NCBI GenBank assembly: GCA_019748095.1
Contig: JAIEQA010000017.1
Coordinates: 1 to 64,000 of the forward strand
Direction: 5' to 3'
From: Caulobacteraceae bacterium
Lineage (GTDB): Bacteria > Pseudomonadota > Alphaproteobacteria > Caulobacterales > Caulobacteraceae
Length of the DNA: 64,000 nt
Shown here: positions 9,643-22,375 of the stretch, in pieces
How positions within the stretch are numbered: the first letter of the stretch is position 1
Layout: every line of letters starts with the position of its first letter
Made by a program: the position numbers and the translations under genes
The notes under the pieces: model-generated
Told to the model about the DNA's origin: nothing
Seen by the model: the letters and a program-made list of their open reading frames with translations, nothing else
Database searches by the model: none

Positions 9643-10656
9643 ATGTCTGCCCACCTGCCCAAACGCCCCATCCTCACCGCGTCCGCCTCCCTGGCGGCAA
9701 TCCTGTCCGCCGCTGTCACCCTGACGGGCACAGTTGCCGTCGCCCGTGCGCCTGCAGCCCCCCCGGTCCAGGCCGAGGCCACTGTGCCCGCTGCCAGGTC
9801 TGCGACCGTGACCATCCGGGAGGACGGCCTGGTCGCCGACTATTTCGCCGTGCCCACGACAGCGGCTACCCGGGCCTCCGCAGGGGCGGTGATTGTCCTG
9901 GGCGGTTCGGAGGGCGGACTTGGCGGATCGCGCGCCCTGGCCCGACGTCTTGCCGACGAGGGATTCGCGGCCATCGCAGTGTCCTATTTCGGCGAACCGG
10001 GCCAGTCGCCGAAGCTGGATCAGGTTCCGATCGAGCCGGTCGGTCGGGCCGTGGACTGGCTGCAGGCCCGGCCCGAAATCAGCGGCCCGATCGCCGTCAT
10101 GGGGATCTCGAAGGGGGCCGAACTCGCCCTGCTGACGGCCAGCCGCGACCCGGAGATCCGGGCCGTCGTCCTCGGCGTGCCCTCCAGCGTCGTATGGGCC
10201 GGAATCGACCCGACCGGAGGCCCGGTCGGGTCGTCCTGGACCTCCGGCGGCCAGCCCCTGCCCTATGTCCCGTATGATATGTCCAAGGGCTTCACCGGCA
10301 TCCTCAACCTTTACAACGACAGTCTGGATGTCGCCCCGGCGGACGCGCGGATCGCCGTCGAGACCATCAATGGTCCGGTCCTGATGATCTCCGGACAGGT
10401 CGATGGGCTGTGGCCCTCCGCACGGATGGCGAACGAGATCGAGCAGAGGTTGAAGGACCACCGGTTCGCCTATCCGGTCATCAACATCATCTACCCCGAC
10501 GCGGGCCACGCCGCCTTCGGCGCCATCCTGCCCGCAGACTCACCGGCTCTGGGACAGGCCACCTATTTCGGAGGCACGGTTCCGGGGCTCCTCGCTGCCC
10601 GTGCCGACGGCTGGCCCCGGGTTCTGGACTTCCTGCGGACCGCGCTGAAGCCCTGA
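9643..10656 (+). CDS. Secreted alpha/beta hydrolase, BAAT/acyl-CoA thioester hydrolase C-terminal type
   Basis: A 337-residue protein with an N-terminal hydrophobic export signal (about residues 10-40, ending ARAPAAPPVQAEA). The mature part resembles the C-terminal domain of bile-acid-CoA:amino-acid N-acyltransferases and acyl-CoA thioesterases. It has an opening GGSEGG, the nucleophile elbow GISKG, an acid in SGQVDGLWPS and a catalytic His in DAGHAAFG. Periplasmic location makes CoA esters an unlikely substrate, so a broader esterase role is possible. It is divergent from the SDR gene. The HAD gene follows after 88 bases. Confidence 0.82.
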   Translation: MSAHLPKRPILTASASLAAILSAAVTLTGTVAVARAPAAPPVQAEATVPAARSATVTIREDGLVADYFAVPTTAATRASAGAVIVLGGSEGGLGGSRALARRLADEGFAAIAVSYFGEPGQSPKLDQVPIEPVGRAVDWLQARPEISGPIAVMGISKGAELALLTASRDPEIRAVVLGVPSSVVWAGIDPTGGPVGSSWTSGGQPLPYVPYDMSKGFTGILNLYNDSLDVAPADARIAVETINGPVLMISGQVDGLWPSARMANEIEQRLKDHRFAYPVINIIYPDAGHAAFGAILPADSPALGQATYFGGTVPGLLAARADGWPRVLDFLRTALKP

Positions 10657-10744
10657 TACCCTTGACCTCGGCCGTGAATATCTAGACCGGCATCCGGGTC
10701 GGGATTGATCCAGTCCCGACCCGGTATTGGTCAAGGATCCGCCG

Positions 10745-11455
10745 ATGACTGCCAGGACGGCCATCACCACAATCGGTCTCGATGCCGACGACACGCTCTG
10801 GCACAACGAGACCATCTTCCGCCTGACCCAGGCGCGGTTCCTCGACCTGCTGGGCGAGCATGACAATGCGCTGATCGAGGCGCGCCTTGCCGAAATCGAG
10901 GGGCGGAACCTGCGGCTCTACGGCTACGGCATCAAGGGCTTCACGCTGTCGATGATCGAGACGGCGATGGAGCTGTGTGAAGGCGATCCCCCCCCTGGGG
11001 TGGTGCGGGAAATCCTCGCTGCCGGCCGGGAGATGATCGCCCATCCCGTCGAGACCCTGCCTGGCGTCAACGAGGCGCTGCATGCCCTGGCCGAGCAGTA
11101 CCGGCTGGTACTGATCACCAAGGGCGACCTGCTGGACCAGGAGCGAAAGCTGGCGGCCTCAGGTCTGGGCGACCTGTTCTGCGCCGTTGAGATCGTCTCG
11201 GAAAAGGACCGCAGCACCTATGACCGCGTGTTCGCCCGGCACGGCACGGGTGCGCAGGAAGCCGTCATGGCGGGCAATTCGGTCAAGTCCGACGTCCTGC
11301 CGGCCATCGCGGCCGGAGCCTTCGCCGTCCACATCCCCTATCACGTCACCTGGGCCCACGAACTGGCGGACGTGCCGGTGGGCGAGCCCCGGTTCGGCAG
11401 CCTCGGCTCAATCACCGAGCTTGAGTATTGGCTCAGAGAAAAAACCAGAATTTAA
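10745..11455 (+). CDS. HAD superfamily hydrolase
   Basis: This 236-residue cytoplasmic phosphatase-like protein shows HAD motif I (GLDADDTLWHNE, Asp13 and Asp15), motif II (LVLITKGD), and motifs III/IV with a Lys followed by MAGNSVKSDVLPAIAAGA. The helical cap between motifs I and II suggests a small-molecule phosphate ester substrate, not identifiable from sequence. I chose the ATG at 10745, with AAGGA seven bases upstream, over the ORF track start at 10727. The 202-base gap after it holds the probable control region of the next TonB receptor. Confidence 0.88.
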   Translation: MTARTAITTIGLDADDTLWHNETIFRLTQARFLDLLGEHDNALIEARLAEIEGRNLRLYGYGIKGFTLSMIETAMELCEGDPPPGVVREILAAGREMIAHPVETLPGVNEALHALAEQYRLVLITKGDLLDQERKLAASGLGDLFCAVEIVSEKDRSTYDRVFARHGTGAQEAVMAGNSVKSDVLPAIAAGAFAVHIPYHVTWAHELADVPVGEPRFGSLGSITELEYWLREKTRI

Positions 11456-11481
11456 CGCCCCCCACCCAGACCGGTTCCCAT

Positions 11482-11494
11482 ATTACAGTGTAAT
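11482..11494. promoter_or_regulatory. Palindromic operator-like site 1 before TonB receptor
   Basis: ATTACA-G-TGTAAT is a perfect 13-base palindrome in the 202-base gap upstream of the receptor at 11658. A related site lies exactly 50 bases further downstream. The repetition suggests a dimeric repressor or activator site. The cognate regulator is not evident in the window. Confidence 0.5.
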
Positions 11495-11531
11495 AAATCC
11501 GATTGTTGCCGCACTGAGACATGACGTCAGC

Positions 11532-11544
11532 ATTACAGCGTTAT
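11532..11544. promoter_or_regulatory. Operator-like site 2 before TonB receptor
   Basis: ATTACAGCGTTAT repeats the left half of the palindrome at 11482-11494 exactly (ATTACAG) and degrades in the right half. The two sites are in the same orientation, 50 bases start to start, close to five helical turns. It ends 113 bases before the receptor start codon. Confidence 0.4.
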
Positions 11545-11657
11545 TCTGGCTATTCTGAAACAGCAACGCTTGACCCTCTATAAGCCGGGAGGTCTCTGGC
11601 TCTCGAAGCGCGCGCCCTTCTGGCCGCCGAAGCGCTCCGTCAATCGAGAGTTTTTCT

Positions 11658-14600
11658 ATGTCTTTGTTGCGTACCCGTCTTCTTGCCACCTCTGTTCTGA
11701 CCGGCGCACTCATGCTGGCCGGGCCGTCTTTCGCCCAGACACCGCCGGCCGACACACCGTCGACCCCGTCAACTGTCCAGGGGCCGCTCGTCACCGCTCC
11801 CGTCTCCGCACAGGATGAGGAAGCCCAGCTGGATGAGATCGTCGTCACAGGATCGCGTATCCGGCGCGACGCGACCAACGCGCCAACCCCGCTGATCCAG
11901 ATCGACCGGCAGACCCTGCTGTCGACCGGCCAGGCCACGGTCATCGACTATCTGGCGACGATCCCCGCACTGGCGAACTCGGTGGTGCCTTCGGACACGA
12001 CGGGCACCGGTCTGGGAGACGGCGGCCTGTCGCTGCCCAACCTGCGCTCGCTCGGGTCCAACCGCACCCTGACGCTCGTGGATGGTCGCCGGCACATCGG
12101 TTCCTCGGGCGGCCAGCTGTCGGTTGACGTTGACACCATCCCGCGTCTTCTCATCGAGAACATCGAGATCGTCACCGGCGGTGCGTCCTCGGTCTACGGG
12201 GCAGACGCCGTCTCCGGCGTACTCAACTTCATTCTGCGCAAGGATTTCGAGGGCCTCGAGGTCGACGCCAACTACGGCATGATCAATCAGAACGGCGAGG
12301 CCAATCAGCGCGTCTCCGCCCTGATCGGACAGAACTTTTTCGACGACCGCCTGAACGTCTACGCCCACGCTGAGTATGAGCAGGTCGACGAGGTCACCTC
12401 GCTCGATATCGACTGGCTGCGCGACGCACCCGTTCGTATCGGTGTCGATAATGATCCCACGACCGCCCAGTTCGACGGTATCGTCGACGCGCGCCTGTTC
12501 ACCGGCGTGCGTCGCCTCGACCGTCCGCGGTGGGGTCAGACCACCCTGGTCAACGCCCAGCAGCCCAGCCCGACCTCGGACCCGGATGTGCCGTTCCAGA
12601 ACTGCAGGTTCACCGACCCCGCCTCGTTCGGCTACAGCGCGAACTGCTACGCCGTGACCCCCGGCAAGACCTTCTGGTATGACGGAACGACCGCGCGCCC
12701 GGCCAACTTCGGCACGCGCGTCGGCACCGCCGGGATCAGCCGTCCTTATAATCTCGGAGACGGCGACGGCGAAAACCCGGCCGAGTTCTCCACCGGTTCG
12801 CGTGTTCCGCGCTCGGAATCGCAACGCTACCAGGTCGGATCGACCTTCCAGGTCACCGACGACATCGAGCTCTACGGTGAGGCCAAATACATCACCGAAA
12901 AGACCTTCGACGTCTCGCAGCCGACCTTCTTCGACATTGACCTCGTCGACTCCTATGGGCCGGGCTCGGCCAACCCTGTCTATGCCGTCAACAATTTCGA
13001 CCTGCGCTGGTCCGACAATGCCTTCCTGCCGCAGAATGTGAAGGATGCGATCCGCACCAATCAGCTGATTGCCTATTCCGCACCCACAGCTTCTGCACCC
13101 GGTGCCCCCCTGGCGGCCATGAACGCTCCGTTGGCCCGCCACAGCATGTTTGGTCCCGACCGGACCCAGGACAACACCCGCGAGCTTCAGCGCTACGTCG
13201 TGGGCCTGCGCGGCTCGCGCGACAGCCTGTGGTTCGTGAACAATCTCGACTGGGACATTGGCTACACCTACGGCGAGATCGACGTCGAGAACCGTGAGCG
13301 GGGTGTCGATTCCCAGCGCTTCGCGCTGGCGGCAGACGCCGTCGTCGACACGGCCGGGATTGTGAATGGCCGTCCGGGTGAGGTGGTCTGTCGCGTCCAG
13401 GTCCTCAATGCCCAGGGCGTGCCCAGCGGTAATCTGGACCAGGGTCCCGGCGGACCGGGTGATCTGCGCGACACCCAGTATGGCCGCGACTCCATCAGCG
13501 AGTGCGTACCGCTCAACGTCTTCGGCAAGGGCAACCAGTCTGCCGAGGCGCTCAGCTACATCGACGCCGTGGTTGGCGTTCAGGAGCGCAACGAACAGGA
13601 GCAGGCGATCGCCTCGGTCGCTGGCCAGCTCTGGGACTTCTGGGGTGCCGGCCCGCTCGGCGTCGCCATCGGTGCCGAGTACCGTCGCGAGGCGACCTCG
13701 GCCGTCGGTCGCGACCGGGACACTGCCGGTCGCCCGCTGCTGTTCCTGAACACGGGCCCGGACTTCCCGGAGGCCGAATACACCTCCGAGGAAGTCTTCG
13801 CCGAACTGTCAGTGCCGCTGTTCCGCGACAGCCCTCTGGGTGAATACGCCGAGCTCAGTGGATCCTACCGCTATGCGGACTACTCCACGGTCGGCAATGT
13901 GGACGTCTATGGCGTCAACCTGGTTTATCGCCCGATCCAGGACATCGCCTTCAAGACCAGCTTCAACGCCTCGGTTCGGGTGCCGGACCTCGCCGAGAAT
14001 TTCGCCCCGAACACCCAGACCTTCCTGAACGACGTCGCTGACCCCTGCACCACGACCGCGATTGCGGCGGTCAATGAAGCGGACGTCCGGGCCAACCGGG
14101 TCGCCAACTGCACCGCCCTGGCGCAGCAGGCCGGCCTGACCTTCGATTTCGCCGGCCTGACCGCAACCAACACGGACGACTTCCGGCCCGACTACACGTC
14201 TGGCATCGCGGGGGTGTCGGGCGGGAACCCCAACCTGCAGCCTGAGGAGTCGGAGAGCTTCACCTTCTCCACGGTGCTGCGTCCGCGCTTCATCCCCAAC
14301 TTCTCGCTGGTGCTCGACTACTACGAGATCCGGATCGATCAGGTCATCGCCTCGGTCTCGGCGGCGACCGCAGCGGCGAATTGCGTCAGCGGCGCAACGT
14401 TGAACCAGGCGGCCTGCTCGACCGTGTTCCGGAACAATCCGGACATTCCGTTCGGCATTGGCGCACCGGTCAACGACCCCATCGGCGGGTTCATCGAGGG
14501 CTCGATCAACTATGCGGCGCTCGAGACGCGGGGTCTGGACTTCACCGGCCGGTACATGATGGACCTCGAAGAGGTGACGGGCCGCGCCTGGGGTCGACTG

Positions 14601-15035
14601 GACTACTCCCTCGCCGGTTCCTGGCTGATTGAACAGAATCAGTTCCTGAACGCCGACGACCCGTCGGACTTTGATGACCTTGCGTCAGGCCTGTCCTATC
14701 CACGCGTCCGGTTCAGCTCCTCGCTCACCTACACGCCCAACGACGTCTGGAGCGTGAACTGGACGGCCGACTGGCAGGCTGCCCAGGACATCGTCGAACG
14801 CCGGGACTTCGTGAACAATGCCGACCAGCGTCTGGTGTCGGAGCTGGATACGGGCTCGTTTACCCGCCACGACTTCACCGTGCGGTACAATGTCCGCGAG
14901 GACCTTTCGCTGCGGGCCGGCGTGGTCAATGCGTTCGACGAGGAACAGGCCCCCTATCTGGGAACGACCCTCTACTCGAACTTCGACCCCTACGGCCGGC
15001 GCTTCTTCTTCGGCCTGAACTACCGCCCGTTCTGA
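11658..15035 (+). CDS. TonB-dependent receptor (1125 residues)
   Basis: An outer-membrane receptor for active uptake of an unknown substrate. It has a signal peptide (to about residue 26, PSFAQ), a TonB box/plug start (LDEIVVTGSRIRR), and a plug domain with LVDGRRHIGS, VDTIPRLLIENIEIVTGGASSVYGADAVSGVLNFILRKDFEG. A long beta-barrel follows, ending in Phe (YGRRFFFGLNYRPF). It is most similar within the window to the receptor at 55119-58376 (shared APTPLIQI/SPTPLIQI and IPRLL phrases). No inner-membrane transporter or degradative enzyme is adjacent. A strong terminator follows, and paired palindromes precede it, suggesting independent regulation. Confidence 0.95.
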   Translation: MSLLRTRLLATSVLTGALMLAGPSFAQTPPADTPSTPSTVQGPLVTAPVSAQDEEAQLDEIVVTGSRIRRDATNAPTPLIQIDRQTLLSTGQATVIDYLATIPALANSVVPSDTTGTGLGDGGLSLPNLRSLGSNRTLTLVDGRRHIGSSGGQLSVDVDTIPRLLIENIEIVTGGASSVYGADAVSGVLNFILRKDFEGLEVDANYGMINQNGEANQRVSALIGQNFFDDRLNVYAHAEYEQVDEVTSLDIDWLRDAPVRIGVDNDPTTAQFDGIVDARLFTGVRRLDRPRWGQTTLVNAQQPSPTSDPDVPFQNCRFTDPASFGYSANCYAVTPGKTFWYDGTTARPANFGTRVGTAGISRPYNLGDGDGENPAEFSTGSRVPRSESQRYQVGSTFQVTDDIELYGEAKYITEKTFDVSQPTFFDIDLVDSYGPGSANPVYAVNNFDLRWSDNAFLPQNVKDAIRTNQLIAYSAPTASAPGAPLAAMNAPLARHSMFGPDRTQDNTRELQRYVVGLRGSRDSLWFVNNLDWDIGYTYGEIDVENRERGVDSQRFALAADAVVDTAGIVNGRPGEVVCRVQVLNAQGVPSGNLDQGPGGPGDLRDTQYGRDSISECVPLNVFGKGNQSAEALSYIDAVVGVQERNEQEQAIASVAGQLWDFWGAGPLGVAIGAEYRREATSAVGRDRDTAGRPLLFLNTGPDFPEAEYTSEEVFAELSVPLFRDSPLGEYAELSGSYRYADYSTVGNVDVYGVNLVYRPIQDIAFKTSFNASVRVPDLAENFAPNTQTFLNDVADPCTTTAIAAVNEADVRANRVANCTALAQQAGLTFDFAGLTATNTDDFRPDYTSGIAGVSGGNPNLQPEESESFTFSTVLRPRFIPNFSLVLDYYEIRIDQVIASVSAATAAANCVSGATLNQAACSTVFRNNPDIPFGIGAPVNDPIGGFIEGSINYAALETRGLDFTGRYMMDLEEVTGRAWGRLDYSLAGSWLIEQNQFLNADDPSDFDDLASGLSYPRVRFSSSLTYTPNDVWSVNWTADWQAAQDIVERRDFVNNADQRLVSELDTGSFTRHDFTVRYNVREDLSLRAGVVNAFDEEQAPYLGTTLYSNFDPYGRRFFFGLNYRPF

Positions 15036-15060
15036 TTGTCCGAACAGCCGGCGAGAAACG

Positions 15061-15088
15061 AGGGCGGTCCGCAAGGGCCGCCCTTTTT
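15061..15088 (+). terminator. Rho-independent terminator after TonB receptor
   Basis: GGGCGG at 15062-15067 pairs with CCGCCC at 15078-15083 and is followed by TTTTT. It lies 26 bases after the receptor stop. Confidence 0.85.
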
Positions 15089-15135
15089 CGTGCCCTTGGT
15101 CGCGGGCTGGCAGGCTCAACATTTGTGGCTTTAGG

Positions 15136-15153
15136 ATGACAAGGACGTGTCAT
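15136..15153. promoter_or_regulatory. Palindromic operator-like site before second TonB receptor
   Basis: ATGACA at 15136-15141 and TGTCAT at 15148-15153 form a perfect 6-6-6 inverted repeat. The site lies about 95 bases before the receptor start at 15248 and after the preceding terminator, so it can only serve this gene. It is unrelated in sequence to the sites upstream of the first receptor. Confidence 0.45.
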
Positions 15154-15247
15154 AATCAGGCTGCACGATCAGGGTTACTTGACCTCATTGCGCTGCAGCA
15201 AAAAACTGGCTCTCTTTGGCCTCTGCGGCCAGTCGAGGGGACAAATC

Positions 15248-18200
15248 ATGCACCGGATCTTCCGCCTTCAGACCCTGCTGCTTACAAGCACCGCCGCTGC
15301 CCTGTTCGTGCTGCCGGCCCAGGCGCAGGAGGCGGGTCAGGACGAGACGCAGGTCGACGACATCGTCGTGACGGGGTCGCGCCTCGGTGGCTCATCCATC
15401 CTTGAGGCCCCCCAGCCGGTCCAGGTGATCTCGGCCGAAGCCATCGAGGCCCAGGGCACGACCGCCATCTCGGACCTGCTCGACACCCTGCCCGCCCTGC
15501 TGAGTTCGACCAGTTCCGCCCAGGCCGACGGTGATGCGGCGACCCTGAGCCTGCGCGCGCTCGGCGCGAACCGGACCCTGGTCCTCGTCAATGGCCGCCG
15601 CCACGTCGCGGGCGTCCCTGGTTCGGCGGCCGTGGACGTGTCGTCCATCCCCGCTGGCCTGATCGAGCGGGTCGACGTCCTGACCGGCGGCGCCTCGGCT
15701 GTCTATGGCTCCGACGCGGTCTCCGGCGTCGTGAACTTCATCCTGAAGGACGATTTCGAGGGTCAGGAGTTCACGATGCAGGCCGGGATGTCCGGCGAAG
15801 GCGACGCCAACGAGGTCTATGGCTCGCTGCTGCTGGGCCGCAACTTCGATAACGATCGCGGCAACATCACTCTGGCGGTCGAGGGTTATGACCGTCAGGC
15901 CATCTTCTATGGTGACCGCTCGTTCACCCGCGACAACTTCGTGGCGGATAACTATCCGAACCCCGAGCTATTCTTCCAGGCGGGCGATCCGATCCCCCCC
16001 GGCCAGACCCGGGTCCTGGGCCGCACCATCCTGTCGGGCGGCAATCCCCGCTTTGCCGGGACCGATCCGGCACTGATCGCCCGCGCGCGCAATGCCAGGG
16101 CGCAGGCCTTCATCAACCGCCCGACGTTCGACGTTTCCAGCACCAGCGGTCTGATCGGCTTCGACACGGACGGCAGCGGCTTCTCGGCCCCGGCCCGTTT
16201 CCTGTCGACCTTCCAGGACATCGACCGCGACGGAATCAATGACTGTCAGGAAAGCCGCGCCGGCCGTGAGGGCTATGGCTGTTATGTGGTCGACCCGGTC
16301 ACCGGTCAGGTGCGGCCGTTCGTCGACGGTATCTATGCCGGCGGCATCAACCAGTCGGGCGGCGACGGCGCAGGCCAGACCTTCAACGGCACGTCCCTGA
16401 CGCCGGACGAGGTCCAGCTCTCGGCCAACCTGTTCGTCAACTATGAGGTCAGCGAGGCCTTCCATCCCTATGCCGAACTGAAGGCCGTCACGACGAAGTC
16501 GACGACCTACAACGTCTACAATACCTTCGACGACTCGATCCCGATCCAGCTGGACAACCCCTTCATTCCCACCGAGATTCGCAGGATCATCAACGCAGAG
16601 ATCGCGGCGGACCCCTCCATTGCCGGAGTCGCCAAGGTCCTGCTGGGCCGCGACAATATCGATCTGTTCGATCCCGCCGCCACGAACGAGCGTGAAACCT
16701 ATCGCGCCGTCATCGGTGCCCGGGGCGATCTGGGCTGGAATCTGTCGTACGATGTCTCGCTGAACTTCGGCCGCTCACAAGGCGAAACGCGCAGCGCCGT
16801 CCGTCTGGAAGACCGCTACTTCTCGGCGATCGACGCGGTGCGGGCCCCGAACGGCGACATCGTGTGCCGCTCCACGCTCAATCCGACCGCCCTGCCGCGC
16901 AAGGGACAGCTGGGGCCCAACCCCGGCGGGACCATTCCGTTCAACACCTTCACGCCCGGCACCGGATCGGCCTGCCGCCCGCTGAACCTGTTCGGCCTGA
17001 ACCGGGCCAGCCAGGAGGCGCTGGACTTCATCGCCTACACCGCAGTCGATCAGTTCACGATCGAACAGACGGTGTTCAACGCCGTGCTGACGGGCGACTC
17101 CAGCCCCCTGTTCACCCTGCCCGGCGGCCCGGTCGGGTTCGTCGTGGGTGGCGAGTACCGTGAGGAAAAGAGCGACTTCGACGGCGACAATTTCGTCAAC
17201 CAGGGCTTCAACTTCGAAAGCCGGATCACCGCCGACGTCCGCGGTGAGTTCGACGTGCAGGAGGCCTTCGCCGAACTTCGGGTGCCGCTGCTGGCCGACA
17301 TGCCGTTCTTCCACGAGCTGACGCTCACCGGGGCCATCCGCGTCGGCGAGTATTCGACCGTGGGCTCCACCACGACGCACAAGTACGACGCCGTCTGGGC
17401 TCCGATTCCCGACATCCGCTTCCGCGGCGGTCAGGCCACGACCGTGCGGGCACCGAACATCTCCGAGCTGTTCTCGCCGATCACCTCATTCAACGCCCGC
17501 CCCATCGATCCGTGCGACCAGAACAACATCGCTCTGGGCAACAACCCGGCCAACCGTCTGGCCAACTGCCGGGCCGACGGCATTCCCGTCGGCTTCACCG
17601 ACCCCCTGACCAGCCAGTTTGCCGGCCGGACCGGGGGCAATCCCAACCTTCAGGAAGAAGAGTCCAACAGCTTCACCTACGGTGTGGTCCTGCAACCGCG
17701 CTTCATTCCGGGCCTGGCCATCACGGTCGACTACTACAATGTCGAGATCGAGAACGCCGTTCAGGCTGTCACGACCCAGGACATTGTCGACAGCTGCTAT
17801 GACGGTCCCGACCTGACCAACGTCTTCTGCGGTCAGTTCACGCGGAACCGGAATACCACCTCGCCCACCTTCCTGGGCTTCAACTCCATCACCACGACCC
17901 AGCTGAATTTCGCCGGGCTGGAGGCGTCGGGCATCGACTTCAACGTCTCGTACAATTTCGACTTCGACAGCCTGGGTCGTCCGTCCTGGGGCGATGTGGG
18001 CCTGTCGGTCGGGGGAACCCATGTCGAGGACCGGAACAACTATCCCTTCGCCACACGCCCCACCCAGGCCAACCCGGTTGAACTGGAGCTCAACAATCCG
18101 GAGCTGGCGCTCAACGCCGGTATCCGCTGGTCGATCGGTGACTTCACCTTCAACACAGCGCACCAGTATATGGGTGAGCAGGCGCTGCCGGGTGTCGAGA

Positions 18201-18406
18201 TCGAGAACGCAGCGAACTTCACGACCCCCTTCGCCGACGAGATCTGGATCCACGACATGTCGGTTCGCTGGCAGGCCACGGACGACTACGCCGTCACCTT
18301 CGGCGTCAACAACCTGACGAACGAGCAGCCGTTCGTCGCCTCGGTCGTCACCCCGGTGTCCAGCGTGGGCCGCTACTTCTTCCTGCGGTTCGCCACGACC
18401 TACTGA
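15248..18406 (+). CDS. TonB-dependent receptor (1052 residues)
   Basis: The chosen ATG at 15248 (MHRIFRLQTLLLTSTAAALFVLPAQAQ) gives a clean signal peptide and has GAGGGG eight bases upstream. The ORF track adds 23 residues. The plug domain includes the TonB box VDDIVVTGSRL, VNGRRHVAG, VDVSSIPAGLIERVDVLTGGASAVYGSDAVSGVVNFILKDDFEG. The barrel ends SVGRYFFLRFATTY. It is clearly diverged from the receptor just upstream. An extended loop region has several Cys (NDCQESRAGREGYGC, DIVCRSTLN, DSCYDGPDLTNVFCG), possibly disulfides. Substrate unknown. Confidence 0.95.
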   Translation: MHRIFRLQTLLLTSTAAALFVLPAQAQEAGQDETQVDDIVVTGSRLGGSSILEAPQPVQVISAEAIEAQGTTAISDLLDTLPALLSSTSSAQADGDAATLSLRALGANRTLVLVNGRRHVAGVPGSAAVDVSSIPAGLIERVDVLTGGASAVYGSDAVSGVVNFILKDDFEGQEFTMQAGMSGEGDANEVYGSLLLGRNFDNDRGNITLAVEGYDRQAIFYGDRSFTRDNFVADNYPNPELFFQAGDPIPPGQTRVLGRTILSGGNPRFAGTDPALIARARNARAQAFINRPTFDVSSTSGLIGFDTDGSGFSAPARFLSTFQDIDRDGINDCQESRAGREGYGCYVVDPVTGQVRPFVDGIYAGGINQSGGDGAGQTFNGTSLTPDEVQLSANLFVNYEVSEAFHPYAELKAVTTKSTTYNVYNTFDDSIPIQLDNPFIPTEIRRIINAEIAADPSIAGVAKVLLGRDNIDLFDPAATNERETYRAVIGARGDLGWNLSYDVSLNFGRSQGETRSAVRLEDRYFSAIDAVRAPNGDIVCRSTLNPTALPRKGQLGPNPGGTIPFNTFTPGTGSACRPLNLFGLNRASQEALDFIAYTAVDQFTIEQTVFNAVLTGDSSPLFTLPGGPVGFVVGGEYREEKSDFDGDNFVNQGFNFESRITADVRGEFDVQEAFAELRVPLLADMPFFHELTLTGAIRVGEYSTVGSTTTHKYDAVWAPIPDIRFRGGQATTVRAPNISELFSPITSFNARPIDPCDQNNIALGNNPANRLANCRADGIPVGFTDPLTSQFAGRTGGNPNLQEEESNSFTYGVVLQPRFIPGLAITVDYYNVEIENAVQAVTTQDIVDSCYDGPDLTNVFCGQFTRNRNTTSPTFLGFNSITTTQLNFAGLEASGIDFNVSYNFDFDSLGRPSWGDVGLSVGGTHVEDRNNYPFATRPTQANPVELELNNPELALNAGIRWSIGDFTFNTAHQYMGEQALPGVEIENAANFTTPFADEIWIHDMSVRWQATDDYAVTFGVNNLTNEQPFVASVVTPVSSVGRYFFLRFATTY

Positions 18407-18430
18407 ACCGGCCAGAGGTCAGACGTGCGG

Positions 18431-18459
18431 GGGGCGGTCCAGTCATGGGCCGCCCCTTT
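18431..18459 (+). terminator. Terminator after second TonB receptor
   Basis: GGGGCGG at 18431-18437 pairs with CCGCCCC at 18450-18456 followed by TTT. It lies 24 bases after the receptor stop. The T-run is short, but the stem is seven perfect GC-rich pairs. Confidence 0.7.
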
Positions 18460-18634
18460 CACGTTGGAAGCCCGTTCACCGTGCCGCCTGCTTGCGCCCA
18501 CGCCAACGTCTCTCTAAACGGGCCGCCTAACCGACAACCCGAACGTATCCGGCCCGCATCACGCGTCGCCGGCCTTTCGCGCGAGAGAGACGACCCTGCA
18601 CGACGACGCCATCAGCCACGAGGACCGGGACGCG

Positions 18635-18910
18635 ATGGTGCGCGCATCCTTGCTGACGCATGGGGACAGCGGGATCACGCCGCGTCACACCCTGTTCTAT
18701 TTTCATGGTGACGGCGACCACGACGACCTGAACGAGGTCGCGCGGCGCGCCGGCTTCCTGACCCGCGGTCAGGACGAGACCACCATTCTTGAAACGACCA
18801 TGGCGGTCGACGAGGGGTCCTTCGCCCCGGTCAGCGCCATGATGCAATCCTGGGCCGCGGCCTTCCAGCTCGATTACGACGGCTGGGAGTGCGCGGTCGT
18901 GACCAACTAG
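18635..18910 (+). CDS. RraB-like regulator of ribonuclease E (start uncertain)
   Basis: The 91-residue ORF (MVRASLLTHGDSGITPRHTLFYFHGDGDHDDLNEVARRAGF...AFQLDYDGWECAVVTN) matches the RraB fold. It has an alternating alpha/beta layout and the conserved C-terminal YDGW motif. RraB family proteins bind RNase E and modulate RNA decay. The frame stays open upstream to a TAA at 18515. The preceding residues (LHDDAISHEDRDA) look like genuine N-terminal sequence, and a CTG at 18596 has GAGAGAG six bases before it, so the true start may be there. It ends 12 bases before carB, suggesting co-transcription. Confidence 0.65.
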   Translation: MVRASLLTHGDSGITPRHTLFYFHGDGDHDDLNEVARRAGFLTRGQDETTILETTMAVDEGSFAPVSAMMQSWAAAFQLDYDGWECAVVTN

Positions 18911-18922
18911 AGGGAGGCTGAG

Positions 18923-22225
<3,303 letters not shown>

Positions 22226-22375
22226 AGGGGCGGGCTGCGCTGACAACCTTGTGAAGCCAAACGCCTCACCTGCGGCGTTGATGCGGCGTCCCTGTCCCGC
22301 TAGCTGGAATGGCAATCCTGTCAGCGCAGCGCGGCAGGGCGCGGCCGTCGCCGCCGACGAGACGCAAGGACCGCG

